A DNA stretch of 53,574 nt from Desulfobacteraceae bacterium (GTDB taxonomy: Bacteria > Desulfobacterota > Desulfobacteria > Desulfobacterales > Desulfobacteraceae), in NCBI GenBank assembly GCA_024225635.1, contig JAAEMK010000007.1:1-53574 (forward strand), read 5' to 3'. The stretch's first letter is position 1; every line of letters starts with the position of its first letter. Positions 45,333-53,433 of the stretch are shown piece after piece. Under the pieces are notes generated by a model. The model searched no databases, had not been told where the DNA came from, and saw only the letters and a program-made list of their open reading frames with translations. The position numbers and the translations under genes are program-made.

Positions 45333-47262
45333 TAGGGCCTGCAAGTTGTTCGAGCCCGGTTGAAAATTGCTGTAGTGCTTGGGTTTGCTGTCCTGCTCCT
45401 CTGTCGAGGGCGAGGATGAAGTTTTCGATGTCATCGACATCTGCTGCCTCCAGGAATTGTTTATGGGCATTGGTTTGGGCTTTGACGAAGGTGGAGATGG
45501 CTGCGGCTACGATCTGGGCAGTACCTTCATCTAGACCCTGGGCCTGTAGTTCCAACCCACCCCTCACTGCATTGAGGATGGTGGACCAGTAGTTGGTGTT
45601 CATCTGGCTGACTGTGACTGCCCGCTGCATGGCTGCATCGGGGTTGAGATCTTGAGACAAGGCCCGGATGTTGAACTGGTAATTGCCAGGGATGGGCTCG
45701 TCGGGGAAGAGGAAGGGCTCGATGGTCTCTGCGTCCCGTTCACCCAAAATTTGGGCGATACGACCCAAATCTGTCTCGAACTGCTGATCGAGAGTGGCTA
45801 CAAATTCCCCAGCACGATTGAGAGCTTGACGAAGGAGATCGCGGTTGGGACCGCCCAGGAGGTCTGCATTCTGCATGAGCGCTAGGGTGGAGGTGGCCGG
45901 GGAGGGATGACCTCCCATGCGAGTTTCTTTGCCGAAGGTGGGATCGGGGGCTCCAGCTAGTCGCTCAGCCATTCCCTGCATCACCTGCCACATCTGGATG
46001 TTGCCAAACTGGGCGCCTTGGAGGGCGAAGGGCTCGAAGTTACTGCCTGAGGGAACGTGGATAGGGGTCGAGCCGTCAATGGGCTGTTGGGCAAGACCTT
46101 TATCTGAGGTGGTGGCCCACACCATGTTGGCCCGGGTCTGGGCATCGATGGATTGATTGAGGGTGGTAGTCATGGCCGCTTGCATCATTTCGAGCTTCTT
46201 CACGAGACCAACGCTGTGACCACGACCGGAACGTTTCTTGTAGAAACTGTCGAAGAAAGGCTTACCCGGCCAGTGGTAGGGTTCAGCCCGCACTTGTAGG
46301 TTGGTGCGTTGCTTTCTGTGGTGGGTGACTACGACTGGTCCGTAGATGGTGCCGGGTTTTATAAAGTCAGCCTGTCGAACGCCCATACTGTCGAGCATTG
46401 CCCAGTCGAGGTGGACCTGACGTACGTCTTGGTCATCATCACGGCCTAGCTTGCGGGCGTCTCGGGAGTCGGCCTTGGCCTTGTCGGAACGCACCTCTTC
46501 GCTGGGGCCCCAGCCACCACCGTCTTGTGCCTTGAGGTTGCTGAGAGCGTCTAGATCCCAACCAAGTAGCTTGGCACGTTCTTTGCGCTCGCTCTCTGTG
46601 CCGGCAGAGCCCATGGCATCTGAGAACAATTGCTGGAGGGATTTTCGGAATTCGCGAACAACGATTGGTGCTTGGCCTACGAGGAAGTTAGTGTCCCAAA
46701 GGATGAATTCCCGGGGGATATGGGAGAGGACTGGGCCACGATTCCAAAGGGTGGGGATGGGCTTCAAGGTGCCTCCGACCTTACCCCATGTCCACTGCTC
46801 ATCTGTTACCCAATTGCCCTCTAGGACGCTGCTGCCGATGGCCGTCTGCTCTAGGATGTGATCGTAGAACTCCAGCCGGGCGTTGAAAGCGTTGCCGTCA
46901 GCCTGCCAGTTGACATACCTAACTACGTTGTCTCCTAGCTCCTTGTTACCTTCGTTTTCAGTGCGTATGGACCAGATACGGTGGCCGGCTCCGAAAATGC
47001 TACTCCACGTCTTAGAGACAGTGGCGTCTACCATCATCTGAGCAAGGGGGACGACTATGTTACTGCTGTTGGCGAAAGGAAAGTTCTTAGCACTCTGACG
47101 GGGGACGGCTTCATAGTTATTCCACCAGATACGAATGTCGTCCAAGAGGTCGGCATTAGAAGCTTCCATGTCGTCAATAACTTCAGCGACAGCGCCAGAG
47201 AAGTCCTTACGCGCTGTGTCTGATTTGAAGTGGATGCCTTCGCCAGGAAGAATGATGCTCAC
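45241..47262 (-). CDS. Portal protein, 673 aa
   Basis: An N-terminal NSSNIVVPLAQMMVDATVSK helix, a central stem region with PREFILWDTNFLVGQAPIVV, and a C-terminal barrel-like helix (ALNRAGEFVATLDQQFETDL) follow the plan of podovirus portals; the tail is Gly/Pro-rich. The length is normal. Position after terminase and before scaffold and capsid is diagnostic. It forms the dodecameric DNA entry ring. Confidence 0.78.
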   Translation of the reverse strand: MSIILPGEGIHFKSDTARKDFSGAVAEVIDDMEASNADLLDDIRIWWNNYEAVPRQSAKNFPFANSSNIVVPLAQMMVDATVSKTWSSIFGAGHRIWSIRTENEGNKELGDNVVRYVNWQADGNAFNARLEFYDHILEQTAIGSSVLEGNWVTDEQWTWGKVGGTLKPIPTLWNRGPVLSHIPREFILWDTNFLVGQAPIVVREFRKSLQQLFSDAMGSAGTESERKERAKLLGWDLDALSNLKAQDGGGWGPSEEVRSDKAKADSRDARKLGRDDDQDVRQVHLDWAMLDSMGVRQADFIKPGTIYGPVVVTHHRKQRTNLQVRAEPYHWPGKPFFDSFYKKRSGRGHSVGLVKKLEMMQAAMTTTLNQSIDAQTRANMVWATTSDKGLAQQPIDGSTPIHVPSGSNFEPFALQGAQFGNIQMWQVMQGMAERLAGAPDPTFGKETRMGGHPSPATSTLALMQNADLLGGPNRDLLRQALNRAGEFVATLDQQFETDLGRIAQILGERDAETIEPFLFPDEPIPGNYQFNIRALSQDLNPDAAMQRAVTVSQMNTNYWSTILNAVRGGLELQAQGLDEGTAQIVAAAISTFVKAQTNAHKQFLEAADVDDIENFILALDRGAGQQTQALQQFSTGLEQLAGPNAGPPGAGTNGTGQPIGGGTGVPPGQVGIA

Positions 47263-47771
47263 TAGAGAACCTTCTTTTTGAAGTCCTGAATAGCTGAAGA
47301 ATCGGGAGCTGACTTAGCGCGCTTAGAGGCGGGGGCTTTACTGGCGCTAAAGTCGGCCTGAGTGGAAGAGGAAGAACCGCCTGCAAATCGCCCACCGCCA
47401 CCAGTTACACCCGTGATGAGGTCAGCTAGACCCTGCACACGAGATACCCTGCGGTCGTCGAATTCTTTGAGAGAACCAGGCGCTGTTGGCCGATTGCCGT
47501 TGGACATATTAAAACTCTTGATGACATTGTTTCGGCGCTTCACGATGCCGCCTCGGAAAAGGTCTTCGCGGAAACCAGAGGGGAAAATTTCAAGAGAGGC
47601 GTCCAAGAGACCTTGGCGGCTGAGTTGGGTGGGTACAGTGCTAGATGTAGCAGGAGTGGTAGCGGTAGGAATACTGCCTTCAACCCTGTCGAGAGCGTCA
47701 AAAGAACGACTACCGGTGGGATCTACACCTGCTGAGGTTAGAAAATCTCTGAGGGCTCTGGATTTTGACAT
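47262..47771 (-). CDS. Hypothetical protein with MSKSRALRDFL start, 169 aa
   Basis: I did not recognise this protein. It is Ser/Gly/Ala-rich and basic, with disordered stretches (GGGGRFAGGSSSSTQADFSA). The N-terminal M-x-K-S-x3-R-x2-L is shared with the next upstream gene at 47780 (MAKSQSMRNYL). It overlaps the portal start by one base. Possibly a virion protein ejected or packaged with DNA. Confidence 0.5.
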   Translation of the reverse strand: MSKSRALRDFLTSAGVDPTGSRSFDALDRVEGSIPTATTPATSSTVPTQLSRQGLLDASLEIFPSGFREDLFRGGIVKRRNNVIKSFNMSNGNRPTAPGSLKEFDDRRVSRVQGLADLITGVTGGGGRFAGGSSSSTQADFSASKAPASKRAKSAPDSSAIQDFKKKVL

Positions 47772-47779
47772 TGGGACTC

Positions 47780-48406
47780 CTAAAGGCCGGCTAGGAAAGG
47801 TAGGAGGGCTGCGATACCGCCTTCAGCCACAGCCGCAGTTGCTCCAGTTGTTGCGGCTGTTCCAGCAGCTCCAGCAGCACCCGCCGCCCCTGCTCCAGCT
47901 GCCCCAGCTGCGCCTGCACTACCAGCAAGAACGCCCGCACCGGGAGCAAGAGAGCCAGAGGCTGCAAGAGCAGAGGCAATCTCAGCGCCAGTAGTGCCGG
48001 CAGCCATAACACCTTCTCCGGCTGCCAAAGCTCCGCCCGCTGCTTTACCGCCCGAAAGAGCGCCTGTAATGGCTTTTCCGGCAGTGCCAGTTGCAGCTCC
48101 TTGAAGACTGTCAGAAGAGCCAGAAGAAGGTTTGTTGAGAGGTTTGGGGGATGCTGTCTTGGGTGCAGTAGACTTAGGTGCTTTGGTCTTCTTACCCTTC
48201 TCCTTAAACGAGTCGTGAACATCTTTAACTGTTTGAATAACTCCTGCGGCTTGTTGCGCATCGTCTAAAATGCTGCTTTGACTAGGCTGACCCAAAGGGC
48301 CAAGCTGACCACTACCAGTGAGACCAGAACCACCGAGAGAGGCATTTTGGTTGTCAATTGCCTGTTGGGCGGCTAGGTAGTTTCTCATAGATTGTGATTT
48401 GGCCAT
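47780..48406 (-). CDS. Gly/Ala-rich hydrophobic protein, 208 aa
   Basis: It has an N-terminal MAKSQSMRNYLAAQQ, a Lys/Pro/Ser linker, then a long Gly-Ala tract (AGAAGAAGAGAAGAAGAAGT) and an apolar end (AALLPFLAGL). The tract could insert in or cross a membrane, as ejection-conduit proteins do, or form a flexible filler. The Ala/Gly tract on the opposite strand produces long spurious ORFs. Confidence 0.5.
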   Translation of the reverse strand: MAKSQSMRNYLAAQQAIDNQNASLGGSGLTGSGQLGPLGQPSQSSILDDAQQAAGVIQTVKDVHDSFKEKGKKTKAPKSTAPKTASPKPLNKPSSGSSDSLQGAATGTAGKAITGALSGGKAAGGALAAGEGVMAAGTTGAEIASALAASGSLAPGAGVLAGSAGAAGAAGAGAAGAAGAAGTAATTGATAAVAEGGIAALLPFLAGL

Positions 48407-48411
48407 AATGA

Positions 48412-48918
48412 TTATCCTTCAGCAGTCTCCTGCTCTAAGGTGTAGAGTTCTTTCTCTTCAGCATCTTTCTCTTCTGGACCATCAGGCATTCCGGTGAAGC
48501 GATTGAGGCCAGTCACTTCGTAGACACTCTCGTCAACAAAGGCCCCACGTACACCGCTCTCTGGGGCAACGCCCGGGATCTCACCCCCATAGGCCATAAG
48601 GCGACACTTGATGCTCCCCTTGGGGCCAGTGATGATATACTCAGCTTCCTCAGAGATGTACATCCAGCCCTGTTCTCGGGCTACCTTCGTCAGGTGGTCG
48701 GGGATGTGTCCGTAGATGACGCCGGCTCGTCCTCCTCGCTTGGGGAGGAGAGAGATTCTGGTGTCGTTGGGATTTTGGCGTCGGACGGTTGGGATGTATC
48801 CGAACTCAGCTCGGGCAATGTCATGCTCAGGGAGGATTCGCTTGGGGCCGGGCTGGATGACGCCTTTGGGCTTTCGCTGAGTGAAGATTTGGCTGGGGGA
48901 TTGGACAGGGCTGGACAT
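48412..48918 (-). CDS. Hypothetical virion-region protein, 168 aa
   Basis: I did not recognise this protein. The segment YIISEEAEYIITGPKGSIKC-like strands and an acidic C-terminus (EEKDAEEKELYTLEQETAEG) are visible; the N-terminus is basic and Pro-rich. Located between terminase and portal. The gene upstream runs 229 bases into it in another frame. Confidence 0.5.
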   Translation of the reverse strand: MSSPVQSPSQIFTQRKPKGVIQPGPKRILPEHDIARAEFGYIPTVRRQNPNDTRISLLPKRGGRAGVIYGHIPDHLTKVAREQGWMYISEEAEYIITGPKGSIKCRLMAYGGEIPGVAPESGVRGAFVDESVYEVTGLNRFTGMPDGPEEKDAEEKELYTLEQETAEG

Positions 48919-49124
48919 GTGGTTTCCTTTGGCACTGGTCGGCCATAGAGGTTGTGGAGCCGAGAGGATCCGATGTCCGGATCACTTAGTTCTGCTACTA
49001 ATGTTAGCTCAGATGTGGCATGAACGCCCCCCCGGGGACTTGTGCCCTGGGTGACTAGCTTATAGTCGGTGTAGAGGTCGTAAGATGGGCCAAGCACTTT
49101 ACGGACGTAGGCATCTGTTATCAT
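48690..49124 (-). CDS. Small protein with long out-of-frame overlap, 144 aa
   Basis: The first about 70 residues (MITDAYVRKVLGPSYDLYTD, then TSELTLVAELSDPDIGS) look like genuine protein and occupy the space between two clear genes. The last about 75 residues are Ser/Pro/Thr-rich and lie over the coding region of the next gene, so they may be a by-product of the missing stop or a disordered tail. It starts in the end of the gene at 49099. Confidence 0.4.
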   Translation of the reverse strand: MITDAYVRKVLGPSYDLYTDYKLVTQGTSPRGGVHATSELTLVAELSDPDIGSSRLHNLYGRPVPKETTCPALSNPPAKSSLSESPKASSSPAPSESSLSMTLPELSSDTSQPSDAKIPTTPESLSSPSEEDEPASSTDTSPTT

Positions 49125-49554
49125 TAGACTTTGCCTTTGAGAGGACCAGGACAGTGCCGCTCTCGTTGTCTGTGGCGTCGAGGAAGTGGCCCTCACGCTG
49201 CCAGCCCTCGGAGAGCTTAGCGGCTGCTGAGCGGTGAGTGGCTACGATGTAGGTTTTGGTGTCTGGGGAGTAGGTTTCGCCCAGGGCTTGCTTCACTTGA
49301 TCTTCGATGGTCATGAGAAATTGACGCTCCATAATGGTATAGTGGTTTCCCTGAATTATATCAGAACTTACAAGTGTGTTTATATTAGAATCTGAAGTAT
49401 CTATAAAAGATCCGACTTCCTCCCAACCTTCATCAACAATGTCTTTAATCATTAAAGTTTTAATCACTATATATGCATGGGTATCTGGTCTGTACCGATC
49501 CTTTAAAATTTCTTCTACAGTATAACATTGGGCATATCTCCCATAATTTCGCAC
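49099..49554 (-). CDS. Protein with internal duplication, 151 aa
   Basis: Two copies of a domain of about 60 aa are visible: YRPDTHAYIVIKTLMIKDIV...EGWEEVGSFIDTSDS in the N-terminal half and YSPDTKTYIVATHRSAAAKL...EGWQREGHFLDATDN in the C-terminal half. The first copy is encoded with AT-rich codons, the second with GC-rich ones, so the copies have diverged in composition or have different origins. Its function is unknown. Confidence 0.6.
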   Translation of the reverse strand: MRNYGRYAQCYTVEEILKDRYRPDTHAYIVIKTLMIKDIVDEGWEEVGSFIDTSDSNINTLVSSDIIQGNHYTIMERQFLMTIEDQVKQALGETYSPDTKTYIVATHRSAAAKLSEGWQREGHFLDATDNESGTVLVLSKAKSNDNRCLRP

Positions 49555-49562
49555 AAAGACCT

Positions 49563-49778
49563 CTATCTGTAGACTGCAAAATCCGTACAGGTTATGTGTA
49601 CAAATGCCCCTTCAGCCTCTGCCTCTCGGGGGTAACCCATGTCAAAACACTCCTCTAGAAGAGACTCGTACCTATCGGAGCCCTCTGTGAGGTTGAGTAA
49701 TTCGTCGGCAATTTCAAAGAAACGCCTACGGTTGTAGGTGGTGGTGCGCCACTCTAGTTCGACAGGCTTACCACCCAT
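49563..49778 (-). CDS. Hypothetical protein, 71 aa
   Basis: I did not recognise this protein. It is acidic and helical (FFEIADELLNLTEGSDRYES) with a beta-like C-terminus. It overlaps the terminase end by 11 bases. Confidence 0.55.
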   Translation of the reverse strand: MGGKPVELEWRTTTYNRRRFFEIADELLNLTEGSDRYESLLEECFDMGYPREAEAEGAFVHITCTDFAVYR

Positions 49779-51582
49779 AACCAGTCACCCCTCTGTCAGC
49801 CTCAGAGCGTCGTTTGGCCTCGTTGAAAAGCCAAGCCTCCTCTGGTGTGTTGGGACGAGAGAGCACCTCTCGGGTGTATGATTGGGCATCCATAAGATCC
49901 ACCGTTTCACTGAAGGGAAACTCTTTCAACTCCTTGCGCACCAAGCCTGTGGGGCCGCCTACTTCTCCGGGTTCCTTGCACATGTAGTACCAGAGGCCAT
50001 TCTCATGATCGGGGATGAGGTTGTCACGCATACGTTCTGTCTTATCTCGTCCCTTAGGATAGCAGGCTAACCAGTTGGGTGTAAAGTCGCGGTAATTATC
50101 GTCTAGCTCCATTATCCTGTTCCATAGGGGGGCGTATACGGCACTGAAGACGACCTCCTCTATGGCTATATTTGAGGTGTACCACTTGCGGGCTAGCTTG
50201 ACGGCCTCTTCCATTAGCTGAGTGGGGCCGCAACGTTTGTCTCGGGACTCCAGGCAGATCTTACGTCCCCAGGGGTCAATGGCTACGGCGGCGAGACCGT
50301 TACGGGCCTTAGGGTCTCGGTTGATTTCGTTTTGTTTGCCGGGCGCTGGGTCGATAATGAGGGTCTTGCTGCACAAGTAGAGGGGGACTTCGGAGGGGGC
50401 GAACTCCTCGCCACAATCCTTATCGAAGACGCTGGAATTGAAGGTGGGCAGCTCGTGGCCTTGAGCGCCTGTGTGGAGAAACTTGACAAAGGGCTCGCTA
50501 TCAAAGAATTCAATAGTTACGTAACCGAACCACTCTTCATCAAAGGATTGACCTTTACCGGCTTTTGGTTTGTTCTGATATTGAGAAGCAAAAGTATATG
50601 CCTTACCTGGGGTGTTTTGCATTTGATAAGCTTTTCGAGTAGTAATCTTTTCTGGGAAGATAGATTTCCCATGAACATCATCAGGTTCGCCTGTCTTAGA
50701 ATTTTCCAAAAGAGATCTAGAGTGTATTAAGTATTCTCCTGGCCACTCCTCTTCTATATATTTATAAACATCGTGGTAACCCCATTTGGTATGGCAAATT
50801 AATTCACAGCCATGCTCAGCAGGGCGTTCAAGGGGACGTGAAACATCAATCCAATCTCTAGCTGTTTGCATAACGGCTGGAGATTTAGAAGCCTCCTTAC
50901 CTATGATATCGTCTAAAATTTTATGTGTATAATGCATCCCAGCTTGGGCACCACCGATACCGTATGGCTCCATTGTAAGCTCAGCAACCCCAAGAGAGTT
51001 TCTAAGAAGTTGAAATCCTGTAGAACCCCACTTCAAATTTCGTGGTCTAGGAACGCCCTTATCTTTATCCCAAAATCCTATCCCCTTAGGAAGAATATCT
51101 CGATAAACCATTTGGTAGAGGATGCTGCCTTCTATAACATTACAAACAGCCCCAATCCATTGCATGGGTTTTTTTTCAGTTTCATTAAAAACACCAACAG
51201 TGCGTTCTGGATTCTTAGAAACCGTGAGAAGGCCATTGGCACGGGTGGCAAGGCTGGTCTTGAAGCATTCCCTGGGAATTCGGATCATGAGGCGACGGTA
51301 GGACTGGGCAATGTCCCGGTCGCCGGGTTGCTCCTCAGGGGTGAGGATGGTGCCATCGGCTAGGTGAGTCTCCCCCCAGTGGCCGAGGAGCTGGCAGATG
51401 GGACCGTGGAGTTCCCACTTGAGGTCGCGGAACTGAAAGACCTCTCGGGCGAAATGCCAGAGACCGATGTCGGGATCTTCGAAGAGGTCACGAATGGCAG
51501 TGACCTGTTGAGGCATCATGTCCCGTGGGGAGCCACCTGAGGAATGCAGGTCGTGGAGGATGGACTCGCCGGGTGTGGTCAC
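49768..51582 (-). CDS. terL: Terminase large subunit, 604 aa
   Basis: The ATPase P-loop is the variant RIPRECFKTS (101-110), Walker B is ILDDIIGKE, and the RNase H-like nuclease domain shows LIIDPAP, then IEEVVFS and a final DLMDAQ acidic residue. It cuts and pumps DNA into the procapsid through the portal. It follows the small subunit after two small genes. The middle third (about 50560-51240) is AT-rich while both ends are GC-rich. Confidence 0.85.
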   Translation of the reverse strand: MTTPGESILHDLHSSGGSPRDMMPQQVTAIRDLFEDPDIGLWHFAREVFQFRDLKWELHGPICQLLGHWGETHLADGTILTPEEQPGDRDIAQSYRRLMIRIPRECFKTSLATRANGLLTVSKNPERTVGVFNETEKKPMQWIGAVCNVIEGSILYQMVYRDILPKGIGFWDKDKGVPRPRNLKWGSTGFQLLRNSLGVAELTMEPYGIGGAQAGMHYTHKILDDIIGKEASKSPAVMQTARDWIDVSRPLERPAEHGCELICHTKWGYHDVYKYIEEEWPGEYLIHSRSLLENSKTGEPDDVHGKSIFPEKITTRKAYQMQNTPGKAYTFASQYQNKPKAGKGQSFDEEWFGYVTIEFFDSEPFVKFLHTGAQGHELPTFNSSVFDKDCGEEFAPSEVPLYLCSKTLIIDPAPGKQNEINRDPKARNGLAAVAIDPWGRKICLESRDKRCGPTQLMEEAVKLARKWYTSNIAIEEVVFSAVYAPLWNRIMELDDNYRDFTPNWLACYPKGRDKTERMRDNLIPDHENGLWYYMCKEPGEVGGPTGLVRKELKEFPFSETVDLMDAQSYTREVLSRPNTPEEAWLFNEAKRRSEADRGVTGYGW

Positions 51583-51788
51583 TGTTGATGATGTCCAGAT
51601 AAGCCAAGACCCATAATTGAATCATAAGGATTTTTATAGCAATAAATTGGAAATCCAAGCCGCTGCGGTACCGGTTGTATCCAAGGCCAAGGTATTGGTT
51701 GAGTAGTTACCTCTTTAACACAAGTACAAGATTGAATTCTAGGTGCCCATATAGTTTTACATTCCGGACATTTCCATCCTTCAAGCAT
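51579..51788 (-). CDS. Small zinc-ribbon-like protein, 69 aa
   Basis: CPEC near the N-terminus (EGWKCPECKTIWAPRIQ) and CTC about 15 residues later suggest a treble-clef or ribbon fold. It overlaps the terminase start (GTGA-type) and the gene upstream. AT-rich. Inserted between the two terminase subunits. Confidence 0.55.
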   Translation of the reverse strand: MLEGWKCPECKTIWAPRIQSCTCVKEVTTQPIPWPWIQPVPQRLGFPIYCYKNPYDSIMGLGLSGHHQQ

Positions 51789-51984
51789 CTATTTTTCCCT
51801 CAAGCGTATTGAATTTTCGATTGGTATAAATTTCATAGGCTATTTTTTTAGCCTCTTCTTTATTTATTCCATTCGAAAAAAGACATTCCTCAACTAACTC
51901 TATAGAGAAAGTAAAAATATATTCTGTACAAAGCCCACTTCTATCTAAAAGGCATACTTCAAGGGTCTTATCTCCCTCAGACAT
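51781..51984 (-). CDS. Hypothetical protein, 67 aa
   Basis: I did not recognise this protein. It begins SEGDKTLEVCLLDRSGLCTE and has a helical, acidic C-terminal half. The ATG at 51984 overlaps the end of the small terminase gene; the longer reading was rejected because it would lie inside that gene. AT-rich. Confidence 0.5.
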   Translation of the reverse strand: MSEGDKTLEVCLLDRSGLCTEYIFTFSIELVEECLFSNGINKEEAKKIAYEIYTNRKFNTLEGKIDA

Positions 51985-52699
51985 CTTCGCTCCCTTCAAG
52001 CGTATCTTCAACCTCCTCCCGAGTCTTGTCCTTGGCACTGACTGTGGTGTGGGGACCGTCTAACAGCTCCCCCACCGGGGCAAGCTTGGTCATGCTGGGT
52101 CTCACCTCCGCAAGGGACTCCATGGTCTCTTGGTAGGCAGTGACCGTTCTATTGTCTGTGTAGATGTTGAGCTGCGGGGCTTGGTTGGCAGCCTGAGCGG
52201 TCTGCATCCTTTCCTCCCTGGGGAAGGTTGCGCCGTGGATGGCGAGGACTTCCTTGGTGGCTTCGAACTTCGTTGGCCAATTTTCAGTCTGATTAACGGT
52301 TTCCTTTAAGGAGGTGATGGCGTCGTCGAAGATGCCAGCCGTTTCGATATTGAACCGGGTCTTGGCTCGCATGAGAGCTTCAGACTCAATCTCTACTTGC
52401 TCTATGAAGACTGGGCTCTTCTTGGCTATAAAGCGCTGTATCTGGGACTCTTTTACACCCAAAAGCTCCGCAATGGTGGTGGTGGGGAAACCCATGGCCA
52501 CGTAGGTGGCTAGGGCGTCCTTCTGATAGCCTTTCAGATGGACACGCTTGGTGGCGTCGGGATGGAGGTCGATAGGGGTGTCCCCCGGGGGATCGACGCC
52601 CGGCTCAAGGGGCAGGTCAACGGTGGGGGGCAGGTCGAACTCAGGGGTGGTGTCGTAGACTGCGGCCGGGTCGGGTTTGTCAGGAGGTATGATGGGCAT
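51977..52699 (-). CDS. Probable small terminase subunit, 240 aa
   Basis: A Pro/Asp-rich N-terminal linker precedes a helix-turn-helix (GYQKDALATYVAMGFPTTTI, then AELLGVKESQIQRFIAKK) and an oligomerisation-type helical region (FDDAITSLKETVNQTENWPT). Phage TerS proteins have this HTH plus coiled layout and lie upstream of TerL. The ATG at 52699 with GGGGAGA before it is preferred to the TTG at 52711. Confidence 0.65.
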   Translation of the reverse strand: MPIIPPDKPDPAAVYDTTPEFDLPPTVDLPLEPGVDPPGDTPIDLHPDATKRVHLKGYQKDALATYVAMGFPTTTIAELLGVKESQIQRFIAKKSPVFIEQVEIESEALMRAKTRFNIETAGIFDDAITSLKETVNQTENWPTKFEATKEVLAIHGATFPREERMQTAQAANQAPQLNIYTDNRTVTAYQETMESLAEVRPSMTKLAPVGELLDGPHTTVSAKDKTREEVEDTLEGSEDV

Positions 52700-52717
52700 A
52701 GGTCTCCCCAATGGAGG

Positions 52718-53116
52718 TTATTTCTTGGATTTCTTTTTCTGCCGATCTTTTAAAGTTTTTCTGTACTTCACTGATTTTTTATGTTCACCGACTTCTGTTT
52801 TATATGATGTTTGAGCTGTACTTTCTTTTATTCTTAAATGCCAAGTAGAAGTATCTTTTATTGCCGGACGTTCAGGAAGACCTTCTTTTCTATGTTTTAA
52901 ATCTCTCACAGCATTTTCTCGTTTATTAAATGCTTTATCTATTTGGGATGTACTGGTATCTATAAAATCAGACTCACTAGCGTCTCTAAGCAACTCATTG
53001 GAAATTAATATACGACGCCCTAAATCACCAGGAGTCTCTATGACTGGCCTAGCCCTCTGTCTACTAGACGGAGAATTAGCCTGTATGTGATCTTTCTGAC
53101 TTCTACTTCTCGGCAT
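52718..53116 (-). CDS. Highly basic protein with Lys-rich C-terminus, 132 aa
   Basis: It starts MPRSRSQKDHIQANSPSSRQ and ends YRKTLKDRQKKKSKK. Charge, length and both termini resemble the protein at 44630. AT-rich codons. It is the first gene of the late operon. Possibly a DNA-binding packaging factor or an internal virion protein. Confidence 0.6.
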   Translation of the reverse strand: MPRSRSQKDHIQANSPSSRQRARPVIETPGDLGRRILISNELLRDASESDFIDTSTSQIDKAFNKRENAVRDLKHRKEGLPERPAIKDTSTWHLRIKESTAQTSYKTEVGEHKKSVKYRKTLKDRQKKKSKK

Positions 53117-53433
53117 AGCGAGCCCTCGGGGAAGTTAACCCCTAAAGGGTAACAAAACCCCCGCCACGTTACCACAGGCTCCGACAACCTTTAATAACCT
53201 TTCCCACTATTAAACCCTCCCCTACCTCCCCTTAATAAGCCTAAACTCGCTCCCAAATTACCCTCACTCCCTTATCCATTACCTCCATTCTAGTCTACAC
53301 AACAAAGTGTATACCTACCTCTGGACACTCTCCTGTCAGAAATCACCCTTTACCCCCTCGACGGCCGTGTGTGGGGGGTTACCCCCCCGGGTCGATTCAC
53401 CACACCGTAGCTTACCCTCGTTCACCCCCGCGG
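53117..53433. other. Non-coding divergent control region (left part)
   Basis: No ORF with natural composition is visible. It holds the leader of the late operon. GTTAACCC/GGGTAAC (53133-53152) can form a short hairpin just upstream of the first late gene. On the minus strand TATACA (near 53311-53316) and TAGAAT could be -10 elements but neither has a -35 at proper distance. The + strand is pyrimidine-rich throughout. Confidence 0.6.

Noticed and set aside
45051-45470. 139-aa version of the gene after portal
   Set aside because: It would overlap the portal by 230 bases and its first 46 residues are Ser/Gln-rich as expected of an out-of-frame reading; the 45332 start is more economical.
47362-48261. 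Long ORFs over the Gly/Ala-rich gene (Leu/Gln-rich on both strands)
   Set aside because: They are shadows created by the GC-rich Ala/Gly repeat tract of 47780-48406.
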